Assembly: GCA_963810775.1 (NCBI GenBank)
Contig: CAWEOT010000018.1
Coordinates: 1-64,000, forward strand
Direction of reading: 5' to 3'
DNA: 64,000 bases
From: DATBVX01 sp963810775
GTDB taxonomy: Bacteria > Pseudomonadota > Gammaproteobacteria > Steroidobacterales > Steroidobacteraceae
Shown: positions 44,154-53,438 of the stretch, one piece after another
How the letters are laid out: every line of letters starts with the position of its first letter
Position numbering within the stretch: the stretch's first letter is position 1
The notes under the pieces: generated by a model
Seen by the model: the letters and a program-made list of their open reading frames with translations, nothing else
Databases searched by the model: none
Told to the model about the DNA's origin: nothing
Program-made: the position numbers and the translations under genes

Positions 44154-44552
44154 TCAGCGCTGATCCGGGCTGCGGTCGGACTCGGCCTCGGACTTGCGCG
44201 CAGCCTCACCCCGTAGGGTGTTCGTGCTCTCGTTCACCTCTTCTTCTGCCTTCCGGGCCTGCGCCGCGGACGCCCGCGCAGACGCGAGTTCAGCGTCGAC
44301 AGCAGCCTGGGCTGCGTATTGATTTGCTATCGCTTCCTTGCCTTTTTCCGCCGCATCATTCGCGGCGCGAAGCTCATCTCGAGCCTTATCGAGGTCCGCG
44401 GCTGCGTACTCCTGAGCGCCGCTTTTCTCGGCCTGCTCGATCAGAGTCTGGGCGCGTGTCACCTGCGCAGTGGGTTGCTGGGGTGCGCTCGCACAGCCTG
44501 CCGCGGCAAGCGCAAGTAATACCGTTGAAATGAATCCGTTACGTGCTGACAT
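44154..44552 (-). CDS. DUF4398 lipoprotein
   Basis: This 132-residue lipoprotein (ALAAAGCAS, Cys near residue 19) has a mature part that is almost entirely Ala/Glu/Gln-rich helix (TLIEQAEKSGAQEYAAADLD, KARDELRAAND). It stands directly before the OmpA-domain lipoprotein and probably forms a coiled-coil complex with it between outer membrane and peptidoglycan. The function is unknown. Confidence 0.82.
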   Translation of the reverse strand: MSARNGFISTVLLALAAAGCASAPQQPTAQVTRAQTLIEQAEKSGAQEYAAADLDKARDELRAANDAAEKGKEAIANQYAAQAAVDAELASARASAAQARKAEEEVNESTNTLRGEAARKSEAESDRSPDQR

Positions 44553-44771
44553 AGTGATGCTCCCTAAGGACACCCGAGCATTTCATCCTTCCAGCGACAA
44601 CAATGGCGTAGGCGCATTGCCGTTGCGCTCGCATGAGAGCGGCTGTTAACACAGTAGGAGCCATCCGACGGAGACGCTGAACGCGTGGTTGCATTCAATC
44701 TCGGAATGTTGGAATTCTCTCAGTGTGAACATCATGATGAGTTTTTCAGGCGCAACATTGGTACCGCGCAC

Positions 44772-46313
44772 GTGACCTTGCTCGCCAGTCTCGTGAATGC
44801 CTCACAGCGCGTAGGCGCTACCTCCGCGCGCCTGGCGAAGGTACGCGAGCTCGCGGCGTGCCTGCGTGAGCTCGAGCCCAGCGAGATCGGGATCGGTGTC
44901 CAGTATCTTTCCGGCGAAACCCCGCAGGGACGCTTCGGTATCGGCTACACCTTGCTGCGAGATGCGAGCACCGATGTCGGCGCTCGCGAAGCCACATTGT
45001 CGATCGGCGAAGTCGACCGGCGCCTGGGTGAGATCGCAGGCATTCGAAGCTCGGGGGCAGCGGCTCGCCGTCTCGCGGGCCTTCGCGAGCTCTTCTCGCT
45101 CGCGACAGCTGCCGAGCAGGAGTTCCTGATCCGGCTTCTGATCGGCGAGCTCCGTCAGGGCGCGCTGGCGGGCGTGATGATCGACGCGATCGCCGCAGCG
45201 GCGGATCTGCCAGTCGCTCAAGTGCGCCGTGCCGCAATGTACTCAAAGAGTATCGGCGCCGTAGCGCGTGCTGCGCTGCTCGACGGTACCGCGGGCCTCG
45301 CCAGGTTCCAGCTCGAGATTCTTTCTCCCATCGCGCCGATGCTGGCGCAGACCGCGGCCGATCCTGCCGAAGCGCTACGGCAACTCGGCGGCGAGGCAGT
45401 ATTCGAGTGGAAGATGGATGGCGCCCGCATCCAGGTGCACAAGGCGGGTGACACGGTCCGCATCTACACGCGCAGCCTGAATGATGTCACCGTCGCGGTT
45501 CCCGAGATCGCCGAAGCCGCTCAGCGGTTGCCCGTGCGTGAGGTGATCCTCGACGGCGAAGCGATCGCCTTTACTGAGGCGGGCCGCCCTCGTCCATTTC
45601 AGATCACGATGCGCCGGTTTGGCCGTAAGCTCGACGTCGAGGCGCTGCGCGCCGAACTGCCGATCCGCGCATTCTTCTTCGATTGCCTGCGATTCGAAGG
45701 TGAGACGTTCGCCGACCGACCGACCCGTGAGCGCTTGCGGTTGCTCGCGAAGGCCGTGCCGGATGCGTTGCAGATCCCGCGACTCATTACTTCTTCCGAA
45801 TCGGAAGCGCGAGCCTTCTACGACGCCGCCTTGGTCGCGGGACATGAGGGCCTGATGGCGAAGTCGCTCGACGCGCCATACGAGGCGGGCAATCGTGGCG
45901 CTGGCTGGCTCAAGATCAAGCGCGCACACACACTCGATCTTCTCGTGCTCGCGGCCGAATGGGGGCACGGTCGGCGCACCGGGAAACTTTCGAACCTGCA
46001 TTTGGGTGCGCTCGATCCAGCCACCGGCGAGTACGTAATGCTCGGCAAGACCTTCAAGGGCCTGACGGATGCGATGCTCGAATGGCAGACGCAGGAACTA
46101 CTGGCTCGCGAAGTGCGCCGTGACGAGTGGACGGTATACGTGCGTCCCGAGCTCGTGGTAGAGATTGCCTTCAGTGATCTGCAGGCGAGCCCGCGCTATC
46201 CGGGCGGTCTGGCACTACGCCTCGCGCGCGTGAAGCGTTACCGCGACGACAAGCGCATCGAGGAGGCGGACACCATGGAATCCGTCAGAAGGATTTTCGA
46301 GTCCCAGCACTAG
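44772..46313 (+). CDS. ATP-dependent DNA ligase
   Basis: It seals nicks using ATP. Residues 1-180 form the DNA-binding region (LASLVNASQRVGATSARLAK), followed by the adenylation domain with the active lysine in EWKMDGARIQVHK, then EVILDGEAIAF, FFFDCLRFEG, EGLMAKSLDAPYEAGNRG and WLKIKR, and the OB-fold end. I chose GTG at 44772, because family members begin just before LASLV; the frame is open from 44685 but has no ribosome site. Its length of about 513 residues fits the archaeal-type bacterial ligases. It is additional to the NAD-dependent ligase expected elsewhere and probably serves repair. Confidence 0.9.
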   Translation: MTLLASLVNASQRVGATSARLAKVRELAACLRELEPSEIGIGVQYLSGETPQGRFGIGYTLLRDASTDVGAREATLSIGEVDRRLGEIAGIRSSGAAARRLAGLRELFSLATAAEQEFLIRLLIGELRQGALAGVMIDAIAAAADLPVAQVRRAAMYSKSIGAVARAALLDGTAGLARFQLEILSPIAPMLAQTAADPAEALRQLGGEAVFEWKMDGARIQVHKAGDTVRIYTRSLNDVTVAVPEIAEAAQRLPVREVILDGEAIAFTEAGRPRPFQITMRRFGRKLDVEALRAELPIRAFFFDCLRFEGETFADRPTRERLRLLAKAVPDALQIPRLITSSESEARAFYDAALVAGHEGLMAKSLDAPYEAGNRGAGWLKIKRAHTLDLLVLAAEWGHGRRTGKLSNLHLGALDPATGEYVMLGKTFKGLTDAMLEWQTQELLAREVRRDEWTVYVRPELVVEIAFSDLQASPRYPGGLALRLARVKRYRDDKRIEEADTMESVRRIFESQH

Positions 46314-46316
46314 GAC

Positions 46317-47159
46317 TCACCAGCTCGCAAGCGGTGGCAGGCTCATGAGGTAGGCCTCGGGGTTCGCGTCCGTCATGAATCCGAAACGCGTGCCGCGATC
46401 GTAGACCAGATTGAACTCGACGTAGCGGCCGCGCTTCGCCAGCTGTCGGGCGCGATCCACTGCATCGAAGGGCGTGGCCATCCGGCGTTGCACGATCTCG
46501 GGATACGCGCCGAGGAAAGCCTCGCCGACATTCTTGAGAAATGAAAGATCGGACTCCCACGCGGATCCACGCAGGTTGTCGAAGAAGATGCCGCCGACGC
46601 CGCGCCGCTCGTTCCGATGCGGCAGGAAGAAATACCGATCGCACCACTCCCGATACTCTTCATAGGCATCCGGGCGGTAGTGGTCGCAGGCGCGATGTAA
46701 CGCGGCATGAAACTCGGCGGTGTCCTGCGCGTATTCGATTGCAGGGGTGAGATCCGAGCCGCCGCCGATCCAATCGAAACTGGTCGCAAGATAGCGAAGG
46801 TTCATATGTGCAGTCGGCGCATGCGGATTGACGGGGTGTGCGACGACCGAAATGCCGCAGGCGGTAAATTCTCCCGCGGACTCCGTCGCCCCCGGCAGTT
46901 GCGCGGCACCGGCTTCCGACAACGTGCCCCACACGTGGCTGACGTTGACGCCGACCTTCTCTGACACGGCCCCGCGCATGAGTCGCATGTGACCGCCGCC
47001 CTTCAGTCGATGCTGTTCGGGCTTGTTCCAACGCGTCGATTCGAATCGCGCCCGCGACTCCTGCCCCTCGAGCGCCTCGAAGCGCGCGCAGAGGCGGGAC
47101 TGCAGATCCTCGAAAAAGTGCAGTGCCTGTAGAGCACGTTCGCTGCCTGGTGCCGCCAT
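46317..47159 (-). CDS. hemF: Oxygen-dependent coproporphyrinogen-III oxidase
   Basis: It performs the oxidative decarboxylation of coproporphyrinogen III in haem synthesis, so the organism uses oxygen at least part of the time. The 280-residue protein contains GVNVSHVWGTLS, SVVAHPVNPHAPTAHMNLRY, GGGSDLTPAI, FLPHRNERRGVGGIFFDNL and EFNLVYDRGTRFG. It is about 20 residues shorter than E. coli HemF at the N-terminus. The gene converges with the ligase; stops are three bases apart. Confidence 0.95.
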   Translation of the reverse strand: MAAPGSERALQALHFFEDLQSRLCARFEALEGQESRARFESTRWNKPEQHRLKGGGHMRLMRGAVSEKVGVNVSHVWGTLSEAGAAQLPGATESAGEFTACGISVVAHPVNPHAPTAHMNLRYLATSFDWIGGGSDLTPAIEYAQDTAEFHAALHRACDHYRPDAYEEYREWCDRYFFLPHRNERRGVGGIFFDNLRGSAWESDLSFLKNVGEAFLGAYPEIVQRRMATPFDAVDRARQLAKRGRYVEFNLVYDRGTRFGFMTDANPEAYLMSLPPLASW

Positions 47160-47262
47160 TCTCAAAATGCTAGGGGTGCGGACGCGCCGATGCAATCGCT
47201 TTGGGATTTTGCGGCGCCTCGCCTCAGAACCCCGCCGGGATTGCTGGTCCTCTTTGCGGCCG

Positions 47263-48612
47263 CTACTCCGCATTGCGAAGGTAGATCGTCTCCCGATGCT
47301 TGACACCGCTGGTGTCGACAGCGGTGCCGTTCACGAAGCGCGGACGATAGCGTGCACTCTTGATGGCGCGCACCAGAAGCTTGCTGCTCTCTTCGGGTAC
47401 GTTGCCCTCCGCCAGTGTCACGTCCCGAACCTGACCATCGGCCGCGACGGTGAACTCGACCTCCGCGAAGTACTGAGCAAACTTGTCGGCGTCGACACTT
47501 GGCGGGTGGGTGACGCCTGGTGGCCTGTAGTAGACCTGGACCGGGGCCTCGAACGCCGCCGTACCGACGCCACCCGGAGCACTCAGTGCCGCCCAGGTGT
47601 CGCGATAGGCTTGCAGCGCTTTGTCCGTATAGCCGGCGAACATGTTCCAGTCGCCAAGGTCCATGAGCGCGCTGGCCCGCTCGGCTGCGCCGGTTTCCGG
47701 ATGCGCTTCGATGATTTGGAGCGCGCGCTTCAGCGCAGCTTCGCCTCCCCGGTTGGGACGCGAATAGCTGCTCGTGCCGTTGGCATCGATGTAGGGCTGC
47801 TCTACACCGTAAAGAAATTCGAGCCGATACTCACGCGCGATCCCGCGCAGCGGCTCAACCGCGATCAGGGGTTTTTCCTTGCCTAAATTGCTCGCAATCA
47901 TGAAGGCACGCGTGTACAGATCACGCGCGGTCGAGTAGCGTCCCATCGATTCGAACCAGCTTGCATGGCGTTGCAACTGCGCCACGAGGCGCGGAATGTC
48001 ATGACCATAGGCATCTACGGCAATTCGCATGGCAATCTGCTGCTCGCGCAACACGTTGTCGTAGTCCCCAAGCGCCAGGTATGACGTGATCAGGGAATCG
48101 ACCATTGCAAGTTGCTCTGGGTTGAGCAGCCCGTCGAGCTTGCGGCTCAGATCGATCGCTTGCCTGAATATCTGCGCGGACGCCTGGTAGTCGCGATTTT
48201 CCGCGTAGATCGCGCCGAGGCCGGCTAAAGCCGCAATGAGGTCGTGCGAGTTCGCACCGTCGTGCATTTCGACAATCTGCATCGCACGACGGTAGTTCCT
48301 TTCGGCCGCTGCGTCGTCCTGCAGCTGTTGCTGCGTCGACGCCAGGTTGATGAGCGGGTTCACGAGCTGGACCGCCTGTGGTCCGTACTGCTTCTCGGTC
48401 AGATCCACCAGCTTTTGCGCCGCCAACAGGGCTTCGACAGAGCTTGGTGGCACCGCCGAGGCTTCAGGGCTCGCGGGAACAACGGGTGGCAATTCCTGTC
48501 GCGCAACAGCAGTCGACATCTGCATGGCCGCGATGGCGGCCGCAGCGCAAAGTGCCAGCCGGAGCCGCGCCCCGCCTCGCATGGACTGCCCTCTCCATTG
48601 CGCCACTCTCAT
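47263..48612 (-). CDS. Exported TPR protein with TonB-type C-terminal domain
   Basis: This protein of about 440-450 residues has a signal peptide (core LRLALCAAAAIAAMQ). TPR-like helices follow through residues 60-330 (NPLINLASTQQQLQDDAAAE, RNYRRAM; ALAGLGAIYAENRDYQASAQ). A TonB C-terminal fold comes at the end (EVEFTVAADGQVRDVTLAEG; VRAIKSARYRPRFVNG). Such proteins probably act in the periplasm as scaffolds rather than as true TonB, since no membrane anchor with a proline-rich region is visible. A second ATG 10 codons inside is an alternative start. Confidence 0.75.
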   Translation of the reverse strand: MRVAQWRGQSMRGGARLRLALCAAAAIAAMQMSTAVARQELPPVVPASPEASAVPPSSVEALLAAQKLVDLTEKQYGPQAVQLVNPLINLASTQQQLQDDAAAERNYRRAMQIVEMHDGANSHDLIAALAGLGAIYAENRDYQASAQIFRQAIDLSRKLDGLLNPEQLAMVDSLITSYLALGDYDNVLREQQIAMRIAVDAYGHDIPRLVAQLQRHASWFESMGRYSTARDLYTRAFMIASNLGKEKPLIAVEPLRGIAREYRLEFLYGVEQPYIDANGTSSYSRPNRGGEAALKRALQIIEAHPETGAAERASALMDLGDWNMFAGYTDKALQAYRDTWAALSAPGGVGTAAFEAPVQVYYRPPGVTHPPSVDADKFAQYFAEVEFTVAADGQVRDVTLAEGNVPEESSKLLVRAIKSARYRPRFVNGTAVDTSGVKHRETIYLRNAE

Positions 48613-48802
48613 GGGTTCGATCAGCAGCCCTCAGATTGGTGTTCTTTCTAGCATTTGCGACTGCCGCTGACGATCCCCTGGCATCGCGCCGGACGCGCCG
48701 CCCATCGTGGGGTCCCGATAGCACTTCGAGCACGGTGACGTAGGGAACAAGCGGCCCGCCGCAAGGTCGAGTAGCAATGCCAAACTCACGGATGGGTGGG
48801 AA

Positions 48803-49912
48803 ATGAGCGCGTTGCTGGACCTTGCAAAGTATGGCCAAAGCTATTGGCTCGATGACCTGAGCCGCAGGATGATCGAGAACGGCGAGCTGAAGCGTCGCGT
48901 CACGGAAGAAGGACTCGGCGGCGTGACGGACAATCCGGCGATTTTCAACGCCGCGCTGACGAGCAGCGACGACTACGACGAGCCGATTCGCGAGTGTGCG
49001 GGACTGCACGCAAATCAGATCTACGAGACGCTCATCGTCGCCGACGTGCGCGATGCGTGCGATATCCTGCGCCCGGTTTACGATCGAACCGAAGGGCGAG
49101 ACGGTTTCGTGAGTCTCGAAGTGTCGCCGCAACTCGCTCGCGATGCGCCGGGCTCGATCGTGGAAGCGCGTCGCCTCTGGAAGGCCGTGGATAGGCCGAA
49201 CCTCTTCATCAAGATCCCAGGCACGCCCGAGGGCGTACCCGCCATCGAGACGCTGCTCATTGAGGGGATCAATATCAATGTGACACTGCTCTTCTCCATC
49301 GAGAGCTACGAGGCGGTTGCTCACGCCTACGTGCGTGCGCTCGAGCGACGCAAGGCGCAGCGAGAACCGGTCGATCGCCTGGCATCGGTCGCGAGCTTCT
49401 TCCTGAGCCGCATCGACACGCTGGTCGATGAGAAGCTGCAGGCGAGGGCCAAGCTGGGAGATGCCGTCGCGAAAAACCTCCTCGGCAAATGCGCCATTGC
49501 CAATGCAAAACTCGCCTACCAGCGCTTCAAGGAGACGGTCGCATCGACCCGCTGGAAGGAACTCGAACGCGCCGGCGCGGTACCGCAGCGACTTCTGTGG
49601 GCGAGTACCAGTACCAAGAATCCGGCGTACCATGACCTCATGTACGTCGAGCCGTTGATCGGGCCGCAGACCGTGAACACGCTCCCGGCCAAGACCATCG
49701 AAGCTTTTGCGGACCACGGCAAGACCGCGCCGACGCTGGAACAGGACATCAAGGAAGCGTGGCAGGCGACCGTCGATCTGAAGAAAACTGGCATCGACTA
49801 TTCCCATGTGGCTAATCAGCTGCTCGAGGAAGGCATCGACAAGTTCAAGAAGGCATACGCAGAGACGCTGCAGGCCATTACCAACAAGGCGCCACTCGCG
49901 AGCGTGCGCTAA
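48803..49912 (+). CDS. tal: Transaldolase (second copy)
   Basis: The 369-residue enzyme of the same long type as the minus-strand gene at 11841 has GVTDNPAIFNAA, the lysine region LFIKIPGT, GININVTLLFSIESY and LLWASTSTKNPAYHD. It lies 18 bp before glucose-6-phosphate dehydrogenase, so this copy belongs to the oxidative pentose phosphate branch. The other copy lies among phosphoketolase pieces. The two proteins are clearly paralogous but not recent duplicates. Confidence 0.93.
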   Translation: MSALLDLAKYGQSYWLDDLSRRMIENGELKRRVTEEGLGGVTDNPAIFNAALTSSDDYDEPIRECAGLHANQIYETLIVADVRDACDILRPVYDRTEGRDGFVSLEVSPQLARDAPGSIVEARRLWKAVDRPNLFIKIPGTPEGVPAIETLLIEGININVTLLFSIESYEAVAHAYVRALERRKAQREPVDRLASVASFFLSRIDTLVDEKLQARAKLGDAVAKNLLGKCAIANAKLAYQRFKETVASTRWKELERAGAVPQRLLWASTSTKNPAYHDLMYVEPLIGPQTVNTLPAKTIEAFADHGKTAPTLEQDIKEAWQATVDLKKTGIDYSHVANQLLEEGIDKFKKAYAETLQAITNKAPLASVR

Positions 49913-49930
49913 CAGGCTGAAACCGAACGC

Positions 49931-51322
49931 ATGCAAGAGTCGCAGGCGGATGCTCTGGTGATCTTCGGCATCACCGGTGATCTCGCGTACAAGAAGATCA
50001 TTCCCGCGGTTGAAAACCTGGTACGGCGCGGGCGACACACGGGACTGGTGCTCGGCGTTGCGCGTGAATCGTGGACCAGGGAGCGCCTGGAGGATCGGCT
50101 GGCCGCGAGTCTTCGCGAGCATGGCAATGGCATTGACGAGCACGCCTTTGCAGCACTGTGTAAGCAGCTGCGCTATGTGACGGGCGATTACCGCGACCCC
50201 GACACTTTTCGCAAGCTCAGGGACGCTTTGGGTACCGCACGCGCCCCACTACACTATCTCGCGATTCCGCCGAGCATGTTTGGCGAGGTTGTGACGCAGC
50301 TCGGGGCCTCTGGTGCTGCGCGTGGCGCGCGGGTGGTAGTCGAGAAGCCGCTCGGCCGCGATCTCAAGTCCGCGCGGGCACTCAACGCGACGCTCGCGCA
50401 GGTGTTCGAAGAGGCACAGACCTACCGCATCGATCATTTTCTCGGCAAGGAGCCGGTGCAGAACCTGCTCTACTTCCGCTTCGCCAATGCCTTCCTCGAG
50501 CCGCTGTGGAATCGCGACTACATCGCGAGCGTGCAGCTCACCATGGCGGAGTCGTTCGGCATCGAGGGCCGTGGCAAGTTGTACGAGGAGCTGGGCGCGA
50601 TCCGCGATGTGGTTCAGAACCATCTCCTGCAGGTCGTGAGCCTGCTGGCGATGGAACCGCCCGCAAGCTATGCGAGCGATGCTGTGCGGGACGAGAAGGT
50701 CAAGGTGCTCGGGGCCGTGCTACCGCTCGACTCGGGCGATGTGGTGCGCGGTCAATACGCCGGCTATCGCGACGAACCCGACGTGGCAGCGGACTCGAAC
50801 GTCGAAACCTACGCGGCGCTCCGGGTCGACATCGATTCACCGCGCTGGGCGGGCGTGCCGTTCCTGATCCGCGCTGGCAAGCGCATGGCGGTCACCGCGA
50901 CCGAGGTCATGGTGCGCCTGCGCACAGCAGTACATCCGTTGTTCGATGCGGCGCCAAACGAGACCAATCACGTGCGCTTTCGCCTGGGCCCGGATCGCGT
51001 CGTGATCGCCCTGGGCGTGCGCACCAAGGAACCCGGCGAGGTGATGCACGGCCGCTCGGACGAACTGCTGATGTGTGACGCCGAAGCAGGCGCGCACTCA
51101 GCCTACGAGCGCCTGATTGGCGATGCGCTGCGCGGTGACCCAACCCTGTTCGCTCGCCAGGATTCCATCGAAGCGGCGTGGAAAATCGTTGATGACGTCA
51201 TCGACGAGCGGTCAGCACCGCTGACATATGACGCTGGAAGCTGGGGGCCATCAGAAACTGATGCATTGGCGGAGGACTCGGGCGGCTGGTACGCGCCCAT
51301 GGCCACAGCGGAATGCCGCTGA
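49931..51322 (+). CDS. zwf: Glucose-6-phosphate 1-dehydrogenase
   Basis: It oxidises glucose 6-phosphate with NADP and feeds the pentose phosphate pathway. The 463 residues show the nucleotide-binding loop IFGITGDLAYKKIIP (residues 11-25), the substrate/catalytic motif YRIDHFLGKEPVQN near residue 167 and FLIRAGKRM near 318. It is probably co-transcribed with the transaldolase in front. Confidence 0.95.
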   Translation: MQESQADALVIFGITGDLAYKKIIPAVENLVRRGRHTGLVLGVARESWTRERLEDRLAASLREHGNGIDEHAFAALCKQLRYVTGDYRDPDTFRKLRDALGTARAPLHYLAIPPSMFGEVVTQLGASGAARGARVVVEKPLGRDLKSARALNATLAQVFEEAQTYRIDHFLGKEPVQNLLYFRFANAFLEPLWNRDYIASVQLTMAESFGIEGRGKLYEELGAIRDVVQNHLLQVVSLLAMEPPASYASDAVRDEKVKVLGAVLPLDSGDVVRGQYAGYRDEPDVAADSNVETYAALRVDIDSPRWAGVPFLIRAGKRMAVTATEVMVRLRTAVHPLFDAAPNETNHVRFRLGPDRVVIALGVRTKEPGEVMHGRSDELLMCDAEAGAHSAYERLIGDALRGDPTLFARQDSIEAAWKIVDDVIDERSAPLTYDAGSWGPSETDALAEDSGGWYAPMATAECR

Positions 51323-51378
51323 GGTGAATACCGTCGCGGCCAGCGAGCGCCAAATACCAAGCTGAGCGTCAGATCCAG

Positions 51379-51810
51379 CTATCGACCGGCTGTCGATACG
51401 ACAGAACACTCCCCAAGCAGCGTGGCGCTCACACGCTGGTAGAACGTGAAGTTCTTGCCACCCAGCTTCACGCTGAGCGTGCCGGTAATATGCTGCTCGC
51501 CGATCCGCCAGAGTGCGCCGCCAGTCGTTCCATGCCCGCCGTCGCAGATCAGGACATACGAAACCCCGTCCTCTTGCCAACTCTCCTCGCCCAGCCTGCA
51601 GCCCTTCAGCGCCGCGTGACCGAGGACCGGGAATGCAGAGGCAGATGACAGATCCGCCTGGGTAAGGCAGCGCTTCTCGTGCGTCGTGGCGTAGCGAAGG
51701 TTTTCCTCGAGATGCGGCATTGCTGTGACAGTCGTAACGTCATATAGCCGAGGCGGCAGCACCTGCGACGCCCATGCAAGTGAACACGCAAGAACGACCG
51801 GAATCGGCAT
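51379..51810 (-). CDS. Exported protein of unknown function, DUF3617-like
   Basis: These 143 residues have a short signal peptide (VVLACSLAWASQ), three to four conserved-looking cysteines (KRCLTQAD, KGCRLGE, LGECSV) and a beta-rich end with LSVKLGGKNFTFYQRV. The pattern resembles DUF3617 periplasmic proteins. Nothing in the neighbourhood points to its role. The next 285 bp (to 52095) hold no gene. Confidence 0.55.
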   Translation of the reverse strand: MPIPVVLACSLAWASQVLPPRLYDVTTVTAMPHLEENLRYATTHEKRCLTQADLSSASAFPVLGHAALKGCRLGEESWQEDGVSYVLICDGGHGTTGGALWRIGEQHITGTLSVKLGGKNFTFYQRVSATLLGECSVVSTAGR

Positions 51811-52095
51811 CCTTACTCCGCGCCTTGATTACAACCGCCCTCAGGATACGCTCGCCCGCTACTCGAAACTCTCCGATTCTTGCGTCTGAATCCGCCACGC
51901 CTTTTTCAGCGCCTCTCCACCACTGACGCCAGCCGCCGTACCCCTTCTGCAACCGCACTGTCGCGCAGGCCACCTGAAGGAAAGAATCGCTTAACCCGGA
52001 ATCAAGTATTGCGTTTGATGCAATAGCCCGATGAGCCGAAAGTGCACACACGCGGAAATGACATGAGACAGAGGATTTTCAACTGGGAGACGACC

Positions 52096-52467
52096 ATGAA
52101 CACGCTGCAGACGATCCGAGAGTTCACATTCACCACCGCCCTGGCCGCGGCAGCCCTGGTTGCGCCGGCCATTCAGGCGTCCGATGAATGCGTGCATGAG
52201 GCGGCTGCAATCGCGACCCGCGACAACGCCGTGGCAAGCCTGGGTCAAATGGTTGTAACGGCTTCACGCGTGGCATCGCTCGGCGTCCTGGTTGTGTCGG
52301 CCCCGCGCGGGACCAACGCAGAGTTCGCGGATCTCGGCACGATGACCGTGAGCGCCAGCCGCGACGTGCTCGCGACGGTCGCGGATCTGGGCACCATGAC
52401 GGTGACCGCGCCTTCGCAGGGCGCGGTGATCGTCGCCGGACGCGCTACTTCTCGCTCCTGGAACTAG
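52096..52467 (+). CDS. Exported protein with four TonB-box-like repeats
   Basis: This 123-residue protein has a signal peptide (residues 1-28). The mature part repeats a short beta-strand unit four times: SLGQMVVTASR, SLGVLVVSAPR, DLGTMTVSASR and DLGTMTVTAPS, starting near residues 48, 61, 79 and 97. Each unit resembles the TonB box found at the N-terminus of TonB-dependent receptors. No barrel or plug follows. The ATG is eight bases behind GGGAG. A strong terminator follows the stop. I know no described family with this layout. Confidence 0.6.
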   Translation: MNTLQTIREFTFTTALAAAALVAPAIQASDECVHEAAAIATRDNAVASLGQMVVTASRVASLGVLVVSAPRGTNAEFADLGTMTVSASRDVLATVADLGTMTVTAPSQGAVIVAGRATSRSWN

Positions 52468-52481
52468 ACCACAGCCTCGAG

Positions 52482-52513
52482 CCCGCCGGTTTGCGCCGGC
52501 GGGTTCCTTTTTT
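52482..52513 (+). terminator. Intrinsic terminator
   Basis: A perfect 8-bp stem, CCCGCCGG with CCGGCGGG, encloses a six-base loop and is followed by TTCCTTTTTT. It ends the transcript of the repeat protein just before the EamA transporter gene. Confidence 0.85.
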
Positions 52514-52523
52514 GGACGACCCC

Positions 52524-53426
52524 ATGGCCAATCGCGATCGTTTCGAGTTGCTGATCCTCGGCGTCATCTGGGGCGCCTCTTTTCTCTTCATGCGCGTCGC
52601 CGTGCCGGAGTTCGGCGCCTTCGCGCTGGTCGAAGTTCGTATCAGCATCGCGGCCCTGTTTCTGATCGGCTTGCTGGCGTGGCGCGGTGGGCTTGGGCAC
52701 CTGCGCGGCTCAGCGCTACCGATGATGGTCGTCGGAATATTGAGCTCCGCCCTGCCCTTCGCGTTGTTCGCGTACGCCGTTACCTTCCTGACGTCCGGGA
52801 TGGCCGCGGTGATCAATACCGCCACGCCGATGTTCGCGGCCCTGGTCGCGTACTTCTGGCTCAACGACCGGCTGACCGCGACGCGCATCGTCGGGCTGGT
52901 GATCGGGTTCGGCGGTGTGTTGCTGTCCGCTTGGGACAAGATTTCCTTCAGCGGAGGGAGCACGACCCTGGCCGTACTCGCGGCACTGGGCGCGAGCCTG
53001 TCCTATGGTCTCGGCATGAACTACACGAAAAAGAAACTGAGCGGTGTCCCGCCGTTGGCCGCGGCCACCGGCAGCAGCCTTGCGGCGACACTCTTATTAA
53101 TCCCCCTCGCGGCATCGAACTGGCCGAGCGTCACGCCCTCCCTCAATACCTGGCTGTGCGTGATCGCGCTCGGAGTGCTGTGCACGGGAGTCGCGTATGT
53201 CTTCTATTTCCGGCTGATCGCGCGCATTGGGCCGTCGAAGGCGAGCACCTCGGTGTACCTGGTCCCGGTATTCGGAATGCTGTGGGGTTTCATATTCCTC
53301 CAGGAGACGATCACGGCGCACATGCTCATCGCGTGCCCGATCATCGTGCTCGGCACCGCGCTCGCATCCGGCAATGTGACCTTCCGGACACGCACTCGGA
53401 TGGCTGAAGGCGCGAGCCGCGCCTGA
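52524..53426 (+). CDS. EamA-family (DMT) transporter, 10 spans
   Basis: This 300-residue inner-membrane protein is made of two EamA repeats: FELLILGVIWGASFLFMRVA at the start and a second half from about residue 150 (TLAVLAALGASLSYGLGMNY; VYLVPVFGMLWGFIFLQE). This group exports amino acids or other metabolites. Its start lies 11 bases after the terminator of the previous gene, so it needs its own promoter or read-through. Confidence 0.88.
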   Translation: MANRDRFELLILGVIWGASFLFMRVAVPEFGAFALVEVRISIAALFLIGLLAWRGGLGHLRGSALPMMVVGILSSALPFALFAYAVTFLTSGMAAVINTATPMFAALVAYFWLNDRLTATRIVGLVIGFGGVLLSAWDKISFSGGSTTLAVLAALGASLSYGLGMNYTKKKLSGVPPLAAATGSSLAATLLLIPLAASNWPSVTPSLNTWLCVIALGVLCTGVAYVFYFRLIARIGPSKASTSVYLVPVFGMLWGFIFLQETITAHMLIACPIIVLGTALASGNVTFRTRTRMAEGASRA

Positions 53427-53438
53427 TACGCTGTACGC

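Noticed and set aside
48464..50143. 559-codon minus-strand open frame opposite transaldolase and zwf
   Set aside because: Both plus-strand enzymes have all catalytic motifs; the antisense frame has none.
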